Source of the DNA: a virus | DNA length: 24,229 nucleotides | Virus record (IMG/VR): IMGVR_UViG_3300009181_000328 | Coordinates: 1 to 24,229 of that record | Strand: one strand, 5' to 3' | In this document: piece after piece, positions 14,855 through 21,584 of the stretch | Layout of the letters: each line of letters starts with the position of its first letter | Numbering within the stretch: the stretch's first letter is position 1 | The notes under the pieces: generated by a model | What the model was told of the DNA's origin: nothing | What the model saw: only the letters and a program-made list of their open reading frames with translations | The model's database searches: none | Position numbers and translations under genes: made by a program

Positions 14855-17800
14855 TTATAGTCGGCCTACTACCACGTGGATTGTGCCCGAGTCGCCTGAA
14901 AAATCTTCTAATGATTTGCCAATCACAGTGCCAATAGAGGGTGTTGCACAGGCTTGAGCATGACCGTTGCCCGCAGAAATCATCATGGCACCTTTCCAAA
15001 CTGTGCCAGTGACTCGGGTAGGTACTCTTCCGGTCAGGGCCACTGCCACCACATGTTCGCCTGTTTGTGTGGAGTTCATTAGATGTGCCGGATCAGTTGA
15101 TACCACACCGGCCACTCGATCGCTGGCTGATGTGGTGCTAATGGTGATTTCTTGTGTGCCGCCAAAATCCACCACAGTGCCTGGCGCATAGTCGGCATCG
15201 CTTGCATACATCTCAGCCAAGTCGGCGTATTGTGCTGTGGTTGCCTTGGCAAATACTGTGTTGAATGTGCCAGCAGCCGAGCCAATATTACCGGTACCGG
15301 TTGTGGCAGCATTGGTAATTGCTGTAGTGCCGTTGTTGATCGTCAAGCCAGTCAATGTGCCCACGCTGGTGATGTTGGTCTGTGCAGCAGTGGTCAATGT
15401 GCCCACAATGCTGGTGCCAGAAAGATTACCGCCAATGATGTTACCTGTGATACTGAGCCCACTGGAACCACCTTGATACCCGGCAGCACTGATGTTTCCT
15501 GTTAATACTGTTCCTGCTGCACTCACGGTACCAGTTATACTAACTGTGGTACCGGTGTGTGTAGTAGCACTGATATTACCACCGGTGATGTTGCCGGTCA
15601 CTGCCAAACTACCCAATGTGCCTACTGAAGTGATATTGGTTTGTGCTGCTGTGGTCAATGTGCCCACGATGCTAGTACCAGAAAGATTACCACCCGTGAT
15701 GTTGCCCGAAACATATGCTGTACCTGTCACGCCCAGTGTGGTGGTCGGAGCGGTGTTTCCAATCCCCACATTGCCGCTGGAGGTGATACGCATGCGTTCT
15801 GTAGTATTAGTATACCAGATATGGCTATAGTCGGCGCTTATAACATATTGCTCACCACCACTACCATTATACAAGCTAAATGCACGACTAGATCCTGCAT
15901 TAGAAAATATGTACGTACCCTGCGTAGAGTTATAACCAAGTACACCAGCAGAATCTACAGCAGTCGATGTAGTGGCTATGAAACGTGTTGCAGTCACCGT
16001 GCCCGATACTGACAAGCTGCCTAGCGTGCCCACACTGGTGATGTTGGTCTGTGCTGCTGTGGTCAATGTGCCCACAATACTGGTACCAGAAAGATTACCA
16101 CCGGTTATGTTACCGGTAGCTGAGATCAATCCAGTTACATATTCGCCGGTGCTGGCAAACACGGCCACATTTGATGTGCCGGCTACGCCAACTGTGATGT
16201 TGCCGCCTGCACTTACCACAGTCACATTACTGGTACCGCTGTTGATATTGGCCACGCTGGTAATAACACCAGTCAGCAATGCGCCGTTGCCCAAGATGTA
16301 GTTGCCGGTTACGTTGCCTGTCACACTGACTACAGTACCAGTCAAACTTACTGCATTCACAGTTCCACCACCATTTACATTGGCACCGGTGATGTTTCCT
16401 GATGTTGATAACACGCCCGGAGTTAATAAATTGCCGCCGGTTACGTTGGCACTGACTGACACTGTGGTACCTGTGTGTGTTGTGGCATTTACATTGGCAC
16501 CACCTAACACATTACCACCGGTGATGTTGCCAGTTACAGAGACTGTGGTACCTGTATGTGTGGTGGCATTCACATTAGCTCCGCCCAGCACATTGCCACC
16601 TGTGATGTTGCCAGTAGCACTTACGATACCACCTGTTAATACGTTGCCACCGGTGGCATTGCCAGTTACTGCAAGGCTACCCAATGTACCCACTGACGTA
16701 ATGTTAGTTTGTGCAGCAGTGGTCAGGGTACCCACAATACTTGTGCCGCTTAGGTTGCCACCTGTGATATTACCAGTTGCTGAAACCACTCCAGCGGTGT
16801 TGATATTGGCTCCGGTCACATTGCCGGTTGCACTAGAATATCCAATTATGTTGTATCCACTTGGACTTATGTTACCAACACTGACATTGCCCACAACTAT
16901 CAACACATTGGCGCCGGTGCTGGTGATGGACATGGAAGTGGTTCCATTGGCGATCGTTGTGACCGATACGTTGGCAGCGGCAGTCACATTGCTGAGATAT
17001 CCGCCGTCACCTACAAAATATGCACTGGTCACAATATTTCCGGCGCCGCTTATCAGTCCCGATCCAAACAAGATATTGCCGCCGGTGATGTTTCCAGTAG
17101 CACTAAATGTTGTTCCTGTGTGAGTTGTGGCAGCTATGTTGCCGCTGGTGATATTGCCAGTCACACTCACCGTGGTACCTGTAAGGGTAGTAGCATTCAC
17201 ATTAGCGCCACCTGAAATATTGCCGCCGGTGATGTTGCCAGTTGCAGATACCTGGCCGGCTGTTAATACATTGCCACCGGCGATATTGGCACTCACACTC
17301 ACGGTGGTACCTGTGAGAGTTGTAGCATTGACATTGGCTCCGCCTAATACGTTGCCACCTGTAATATTGCCAGTAACTGATACCGTGGTTCCGGATAACA
17401 ATGTGGCATTCACGTTGGCACCACCATTAACATTGCCGCCTGTTATGTTGCCGGTTACACTTAGATTGGTGCCTGTGAGATTGATCGCATTCACATTGGC
17501 ACCACCTAACACATTACCACCAGTGATGTTGCCAGTTACTGACACAGTGGTGCCTGTGTGTGTGGTAGCATTAACATTGGCACCGCCTAACACATTGCCT
17601 GCTGTGATGTTGCCTGTGGCACTGACTGAGCCGGTTGTTCTTAAGTTACCTGCTTGCACATCTGAGTTGGCTATGAGGTAAGCACCGGTGATGTTGCCTA
17701 CTGAATTTATTGATACAGTAGAAAGTAAATTTCCAGTTGTGACGTTACCAACTACACTCAATCCACTAGCACTGGAAAAGGTAGCCACTGCTGTGGGAGT

Positions 17801-18823
17801 TATAGCACCTGAGGCTGTGGTGAATATTTGTACATTGGTAGCACGACTGGTATCGGTAAATGCCTCTGCGGCCGTGACATCTAATCTCCCAGTTGATGCA
17901 TTACCAAACTGCAAAGTACCACTGCTAAATCCACGTGCTGTAAATTGAGCCAGTGTGTCACCTGATTGTGTTCCAGTAGGAGTGGCGCCTGTACCGCCAG
18001 CTGATCGTCCGGTAAATGCACTATACGATCCTGTACCAAATGCATCTTGAACGATCCTGGTGTTGGCCGTATCTGCACCTGAAATATGCAAATCGGTTCC
18101 CAATGTTGTGCTGTTGCCTGTTATAGAATATACCACAGTCTGTGGAGTTGCCAGTATGGTCAATTCGCAATCTGGCGTGTTTGTTCCTACTGCTAAATTA
18201 GCACCAGTAATATTGCCAGTTGCTGAGATTATACCACCAGTACGTATGTTACCACCTTGGATGTTGCCGGTCACAGTGGCGATACCACCAGTAACCAGAT
18301 TGCCACCGGTGACATTAGCTGTTGCAGAAATTAATCCACCAGTGACTAAATTGCCACCAGTTACGTTTGCACTTACCGAGACTGTGGTACCTGTAAGGGT
18401 AGTAGCATTTACATTAGCACCGCCTAATACATTACCTCCGGTGATATTGCCAGTAGCCGAAATCAATCCTGCTGTTCTTAGATTTCCACCTTGAATGTTA
18501 CCAGTAGCACTCACTGTGCTGGCCGTACTCACTGCACCAGTGATGTTGGCAGTACCTGTGATATTAGCCCCGGTTGAAGTGAATACTGCTACGTTTGCAG
18601 TACCACCTACACTGATATTTGCATTGCCGCTGGGAGAAGGAATACCAAGGTTAGTAGTACCGCTGTTCAATGCAGTGGCAGAAAGATTACCGGTCAGCGT
18701 GGTGGTACCCGATACCGTAAGATTTCCGGTTACGGTCACTGTACCACCTTGCAGGGTAATAACATCCGATGCTGTAACAGTTTGTATGGTAAGATTACCG
18801 AGCACACGCTTGAAAGTAGACAT
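14855..18823 (-). CDS. Large repetitive tail fibre / adhesin paralogue (1322 aa)
   Basis: A paralogue of the 2591-residue fibre with a different N-terminus (MSTFKRVLGNLTIQTVTASD), the same 27- and 37-residue modules, and the same C-terminal QYADLAEMY...VGRL domain (residues about 1187-1322). Two single-copy islands interrupt the repeats: one near DNA 17740-18200 containing VGTNTPDCELTILAT and FTGRSAGGTGA, and one near 15735-15995 containing ERMRITSSGNVGIGNTAPTT, a motif typical of tail-fibre domains that precede receptor-binding tips. The differing N-terminus suggests attachment at another baseplate or fibre position, or binding to the first fibre. A T4-consensus late promoter 17 bases upstream and an AAAGGAA Shine-Dalgarno support the ATG at 18821-18823. 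The gene begins where the GT42-like gene ends. Confidence 0.87.
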   Translation of the reverse strand: MSTFKRVLGNLTIQTVTASDVITLQGGTVTVTGNLTVSGTTTLTGNLSATALNSGTTNLGIPSPSGNANISVGGTANVAVFTSTGANITGTANITGAVSTASTVSATGNIQGGNLRTAGLISATGNITGGNVLGGANVNATTLTGTTVSVSANVTGGNLVTGGLISATANVTGGNLVTGGIATVTGNIQGGNIRTGGIISATGNITGANLAVGTNTPDCELTILATPQTVVYSITGNSTTLGTDLHISGADTANTRIVQDAFGTGSYSAFTGRSAGGTGATPTGTQSGDTLAQFTARGFSSGTLQFGNASTGRLDVTAAEAFTDTSRATNVQIFTTASGAITPTAVATFSSASGLSVVGNVTTGNLLSTVSINSVGNITGAYLIANSDVQAGNLRTTGSVSATGNITAGNVLGGANVNATTHTGTTVSVTGNITGGNVLGGANVNAINLTGTNLSVTGNITGGNVNGGANVNATLLSGTTVSVTGNITGGNVLGGANVNATTLTGTTVSVSANIAGGNVLTAGQVSATGNITGGNISGGANVNATTLTGTTVSVTGNITSGNIAATTHTGTTFSATGNITGGNILFGSGLISGAGNIVTSAYFVGDGGYLSNVTAAANVSVTTIANGTTSMSITSTGANVLIVVGNVSVGNISPSGYNIIGYSSATGNVTGANINTAGVVSATGNITGGNLSGTSIVGTLTTAAQTNITSVGTLGSLAVTGNATGGNVLTGGIVSATGNITGGNVLGGANVNATTHTGTTVSVTGNITGGNVLGGANVNATTHTGTTVSVSANVTGGNLLTPGVLSTSGNITGANVNGGGTVNAVSLTGTVVSVTGNVTGNYILGNGALLTGVITSVANINSGTSNVTVVSAGGNITVGVAGTSNVAVFASTGEYVTGLISATGNITGGNLSGTSIVGTLTTAAQTNITSVGTLGSLSVSGTVTATRFIATTSTAVDSAGVLGYNSTQGTYIFSNAGSSRAFSLYNGSGGEQYVISADYSHIWYTNTTERMRITSSGNVGIGNTAPTTTLGVTGTAYVSGNITGGNLSGTSIVGTLTTAAQTNITSVGTLGSLAVTGNITGGNISATTHTGTTVSITGTVSAAGTVLTGNISAAGYQGGSSGLSITGNIIGGNLSGTSIVGTLTTAAQTNITSVGTLTGLTINNGTTAITNAATTGTGNIGSAAGTFNTVFAKATTAQYADLAEMYASDADYAPGTVVDFGGTQEITISTTSASDRVAGVVSTDPAHLMNSTQTGEHVVAVALTGRVPTRVTGTVWKGAMMISAGNGHAQACATPSIGTVIGKSLEDFSGDSGTIHVVVGRL
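15270..18700 (-). repeat. Modular DNA repeats inside the 1322-aa fibre gene
   Basis: Same module types as in the larger fibre (27-residue GGANVNATTHTGTT and variants with ATTLTG or ATLLSG, and 37-residue LTTAAQTNITSVGTL), broken by the two single-copy islands. Module variants such as ATTLTG are characteristic of this gene, which suggests some local amplification after the duplication. Confidence 0.8.
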
Positions 18824-19411
18824 TCAAAGTTCCTTTGTGTTATTTATACGATTCAAAAAGTCCGCCATGGGCATGTGATGTAGATTGCCAACATTTTTGA
18901 AATCTGCTATGTCAGCAGTGGTCGGACCAACAACTCGATAAAAACTGACTTTGCGAAAATCCTTACAGAGCTTTGCAATCTGTTTGGCCCAATTGCCAGT
19001 GTAAGTGGGGTTTGCAGAACTCTTTTTATAGAATTCTGTATCCGCATAACAGTTGTTGAACCGACCAGTTCGGGTTGGCCCCATATCAAACCCAATCATA
19101 TAAACTGCTCGGTTGGCATCTGCTGCTGCTATACTCACAGCTACTGGCCCTGAACTGTAGCCAAAATATTCTTGATCGATACGTACTGCTCCAGAATCTG
19201 GCAAAGGACGGCGGGTGTACATTCTGTTTTTTTGTGCATAACCTGTTCGTTGTATGGCTTCACTGATAGGCACATCAGTACTGATCAACACTGTAGGAGT
19301 GAATTCACGATAGATCGCGTTGCATCCATATACTGGCCCAAGCGACAGCAAGAGATCTAAGTCAATCCCTTGACGGCTCACGCCATTACCCAACACGAAT
19401 GCTCTGCTCAT
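18824..19411 (-). CDS. GT42/DUF115-like protein (possible glycosyltransferase)
   Basis: A 195-residue protein. The N-terminal AFVLGNGVSRQGIDLDLL gives the GNGxS nucleotide-binding turn seen in GT42 sialyltransferases and DUF115 proteins. It is followed by YGCNAIYREF (the conserved Asn after a CN/GCN turn), VLISTD, and at residues 86-110 SSGPVAVSIAAADANRAVYM then IGFDM, which corresponds to the SG...A...G...VYL.GxD block of that fold. It is shorter than bacterial members (about 250-300), and similar short versions occur in T4-like phages. No catalytic residue can be assigned securely. The gene sits directly upstream of the fibre genes and its last codons contain their late promoter. The Shine-Dalgarno lies in the terminator hairpin before it. 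Role could be sugar modification of virion or host; inferred. Confidence 0.5.
   Translation of the reverse strand: MSRAFVLGNGVSRQGIDLDLLLSLGPVYGCNAIYREFTPTVLISTDVPISEAIQRTGYAQKNRMYTRRPLPDSGAVRIDQEYFGYSSGPVAVSIAAADANRAVYMIGFDMGPTRTGRFNNCYADTEFYKKSSANPTYTGNWAKQIAKLCKDFRKVSFYRVVGPTTADIADFKNVGNLHHMPMADFLNRINNTKEL
18825..18837 (-). promoter_or_regulatory. Small hairpin around the Shine-Dalgarno of the 1322-aa fibre
   Basis: Minus strand CAAAG, loop GAA, CTTTG (5-bp stem), one base from the ATG. The Shine-Dalgarno AAAGGAA spans the 5' arm and loop, so it would be partly masked. Short and weak, but it is the same arrangement seen before three other genes here. Confidence 0.4.
18841..18848 (-). promoter_or_regulatory. 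T4-consensus late promoter TATAAATA
   Basis: An exact TATAAATA on the minus strand, 17 bases before the ATG of the 1322-residue fibre gene, inside the 3' end of the GT42-like gene. In T4 this box is read by gp55 (late sigma) with gp33 and the gp45 clamp, which implies that this phage carries a gp55 homologue elsewhere. Confidence 0.75.
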
Positions 19412-19416
19412 AAAAA

Positions 19417-19443
19417 ATCCTCCCAGTATGTAGCTGGGAGGAT
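19417..19443 (-). terminator. Intrinsic terminator that also carries the next gene's ribosome-binding site
   Basis: Perfect 10-bp stem (arms 19417-19426 and 19434-19443, loop of seven) followed on the minus strand by six T, a classical intrinsic terminator for the upstream virion gene (stop at 19460). The minus-strand 3' arm reads CTGGGAGGAT, whose GGAGG is the only Shine-Dalgarno for the GT42-like gene, seven to nine bases before its ATG at 19409-19411. Termination and initiation signals are thus the same bases. Confidence 0.8.
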
Positions 19444-19459
19444 CCGGACACCTAACAAA

Positions 19460-20290
19460 TTAGGATGTGACGCTGGCGATTTGAGCCAATTGCAGAGTAC
19501 CATTTTGCGACTGAGCGCCGCCAATAACTTCAGCACCAGACCATGTAACCGAACCTTCATCAGTGAAGAAGTTGGTAGGATAGAAGTTTTCTGCACTTTG
19601 GACATTGACACCCAAATTGCTGTTGCTATAGTTGCCAACGGTCATGCCATTCCAGTCACGTACCCACTTGTTGGTGATATAACTGGCATACACAGCAGCA
19701 CTATCGCCTACTGAATAACTAATACTCATGTTGCCTGCAGACGGAGTTGCTGTGTTTGACAACACACATTGACCTACAGGATATACTGTACCATTACCGG
19801 CACCTACAGCCAATGCTGTGAATATTCTACCTACTGCTGCTGTACCACTCAAGATTGTGGACCAATCACTTGTGCCCAAGGATACGATTTGATAACTTTG
19901 ACCAACAATAAGACCGCTGCTGAGTGCATAAGTTCCGCCGGTATAGGCTACCAGGAACTTGTGCGCACCTTTTTGGCGTATGATACGTCCGGTATAGCTG
20001 CTGGCCAATGAAAAAGTGTTTGACCCATCTGCCAATAGAATATTGACCAATGCAGCAACTTCTGGATAGGTAGCACTGGCTGTGCTGGTCACCGGCGAAC
20101 CGCCAACCACACCCAGATATTCAGTGTCATTTAGAGTCTGAACTGGGGTGTTATAAGCAGGATTTGTCAATGCACTAAACGGTGGAAAACCTGCGTCAGT
20201 TAGAATGTTTTGATTGTAGCTGGTTGTTGAACCGGAAACACTTGTGCCTGAACCAGTGTTTGTTTTTTGAATTTTAAGAGCTCTTCCCAT
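19460..20290 (-). CDS. Virion structural protein (276 aa), tail/fibre-associated
   Basis: I chose the ATG at 20288-20290 (MGRALKIQKTNTGSG) because an AAGGAG lies eight bases before it; the longer reading from 20314 has none. The GRALKIQKTNT opening is a recurrent start of virion proteins in T4-like marine phages. Residues about 125-165 hold the module SYQIVSLGTSDWSTI, then GRIFTAL and GAGNGTVYPV, which is common in phage tail and fibre proteins and probably forms a small beta domain. The C-terminal third (YITNKWVRDWNGM, VQSAENFYPTNFFTDEGSV, GGAQSQNGTLQLAQIAS) is beta-rich and Ser/Asn-rich. No membrane or signal segments. It sits first in a minus-strand unit with the GT42-like gene and fibres, so assembly with the fibre complex is likely but not shown. 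Confidence 0.6.
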   Translation of the reverse strand: MGRALKIQKTNTGSGTSVSGSTTSYNQNILTDAGFPPFSALTNPAYNTPVQTLNDTEYLGVVGGSPVTSTASATYPEVAALVNILLADGSNTFSLASSYTGRIIRQKGAHKFLVAYTGGTYALSSGLIVGQSYQIVSLGTSDWSTILSGTAAVGRIFTALAVGAGNGTVYPVGQCVLSNTATPSAGNMSISYSVGDSAAVYASYITNKWVRDWNGMTVGNYSNSNLGVNVQSAENFYPTNFFTDEGSVTWSGAEVIGGAQSQNGTLQLAQIASVTS

Positions 20291-20326
20291 TTTTTTCTCC
20301 TTAAAGAAGCCCAATGTGGGTTCTAG

Positions 20327-20340
20327 CCACTACGCAGTGG
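20327..20340. promoter_or_regulatory. Short palindrome in the divergent intergenic region
   Basis: CCACT-ACGC-AGTGG, a perfect 5-bp inverted repeat, followed by a second small one (CCCA-ATG-TGGG, 20310-20320) nearer the virion gene. The 145-base region 20291-20435 separates the divergent virion gene and the glycosyltransferase, so the palindrome could be an operator or a leader structure; nothing shows which. Confidence 0.25.
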
Positions 20341-20372
20341 TTGCTGCATAAGACGCATTATCGCGTACATAG

Positions 20373-20401
20373 TTGACTTATATTTAGCTGCATGTTAAAA
20401 T
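20373..20401 (+). promoter_or_regulatory. Sigma70-type promoter of the TPR-glycosyltransferase gene
   Basis: TTGACT (20373-20378), 17 bases, TAAAAT (20396-20401) with a TGT extension. Start site expected near 20408, leader about 28 bases. No good Shine-Dalgarno: GCGGA ends 17 bases before the ATG. On the minus strand the region also reads GCTAAATA (20381-20388), a weak late-box candidate for the divergent virion gene. Confidence 0.7.
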
Positions 20402-20435
20402 TTGATACCGCACAGCGGATTTTATTAAATATCTC

Positions 20436-21584
20436 ATGACATCAAACGAACTCATCGAAGCAGGCAATCAACATCGTGCCGAAGATAATCCTGCCCAAGC
20501 ATTACAATGCTATGCTATGGCATTTGTACAAGATCCAGAATCAGCGGCAGCATTCAACAACTATGGCAACGTGCAACGTGAGATGGGACACCCGGCCAGA
20601 GCCATTCCGTTCTTGCAGCACTCATTGGTGTTGGAACCCAACAATGTCACAGCACAGTTCAACTTGGCCGTGAGTTATCTGTTGATGGGCAACTATGCGC
20701 AAGGATGGCCAGCTTACGAATCAAGATGGAACTACGAACATCTGGCCGGCACAGAACCCAAGTATTCTCAACCTCGCTGGCGCGGCGAAGACCTTAGAGA
20801 CAAGACCATCTTGGTGGTAGGCGAGCAAGGACATGGTGATTGCATACAGTTTGTTCGATTCTTGTACAACCTGCACATGATGGGTGCCCGGATCAAACTG
20901 CAAGTGACTGACGGATTGATTCCTGTGATGAGCAGCAGCAGTATACTACAACAGGTCAGCAGTTATACCACTGACATGGGTGAGTTTGATTATTGGATTC
21001 CCATCATAAGCCTGCCGGGCATACTGGGCATCACTGTGGATACCATACCCAAGATACAAAGCTACCTCCATGCACAACCTGCATTGGTAAAAGACTGGCT
21101 GGATAGACTGGGACCAAAAACACGCATGCGTGTGGGCATCAGTTGGAGTGGGCGCAGAGACGCCTGGCTCAATCGTCACAAAGGCGTGCCGTTTCCTGTT
21201 ATCCTGGACATGATACGTGCCAATCCTGAGTACGAGTGGATCAATCTGCAGATAGATGCCACACCGGATGAAGAACAAGCACTGGCCGATGCTGGTGTGA
21301 CCAGATATCCCGGCAGCATCGTGAGCTTTGCAGAGACTGCGGCGTTGATCATGCACATGGACGTGGTCATAGGTGTTGATACTGCGGTGTCACATCTAGC
21401 CGGTGCACTGGGCCGACCAGCATGGATTATGCTGAATGCTTATGCCACAGATTGGCGTTGGTTGTTGGACCGAGATTCCAGTCCTTGGTACGCCACAGCC
21501 AGATTGTTCCGACAGCCTGTAATGGGCGATTGGGACAGCGTTACTAAAAAAGTATCCCAGTATCTCTCTTGGTTCAAAGTCTAG
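20436..21584 (+). CDS. TPR-repeat glycosyltransferase, GT9-like (heptosyltransferase-type fold)
   Basis: A 382-residue protein. Residues about 4-95 are two to three TPR repeats (AAAFNNYGNVQREMG, AQFNLAVSYLLMGNYAQGW). The rest is a GT-B type domain known from bacterial TPR-glycosyltransferase fusions: TILVVGEQGHGDCIQFVRFL (residues 124-143), RVGISWSG (232-239), VIGVDTAVSHLAGALG (311-326, the sugar-nucleotide site region) and the tail DWRWLLDRDSSPWY...RLFRQP. Such enzymes transfer a sugar to protein or to LPS. The gene is alone on the plus strand between minus-strand virion genes, has its own host-type promoter, and its stop overlaps the next gene's stop by 11 bases. These are signs of a moron or auxiliary gene acquired from a bacterium. 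Donor and acceptor are unknown. Confidence 0.85.
   Translation: MTSNELIEAGNQHRAEDNPAQALQCYAMAFVQDPESAAAFNNYGNVQREMGHPARAIPFLQHSLVLEPNNVTAQFNLAVSYLLMGNYAQGWPAYESRWNYEHLAGTEPKYSQPRWRGEDLRDKTILVVGEQGHGDCIQFVRFLYNLHMMGARIKLQVTDGLIPVMSSSSILQQVSSYTTDMGEFDYWIPIISLPGILGITVDTIPKIQSYLHAQPALVKDWLDRLGPKTRMRVGISWSGRRDAWLNRHKGVPFPVILDMIRANPEYEWINLQIDATPDEEQALADAGVTRYPGSIVSFAETAALIMHMDVVIGVDTAVSHLAGALGRPAWIMLNAYATDWRWLLDRDSSPWYATARLFRQPVMGDWDSVTKKVSQYLSWFKV

Noticed and set aside
15237-18494. Plus-strand open frames opposite the 1322-aa fibre, up to 273 residues (16302-17123)
   Set aside because: Same artefact of repeat composition; no promoter or Shine-Dalgarno, and the protein-level pattern mirrors the fibre modules.
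7430-18700. A diversity-generating retroelement or a shufflon acting on the fibre genes
   Set aside because: No reverse transcriptase, template repeat with A-biased substitutions, recombinase or inverted crossover sites are visible in the window; repeats are direct.
20291-20314. Longer N-terminus MGFFKEKK for the 276-aa virion protein
   Set aside because: The segment is the translated Shine-Dalgarno (AAGGAG plus the A-run); the downstream ATG is the real start.
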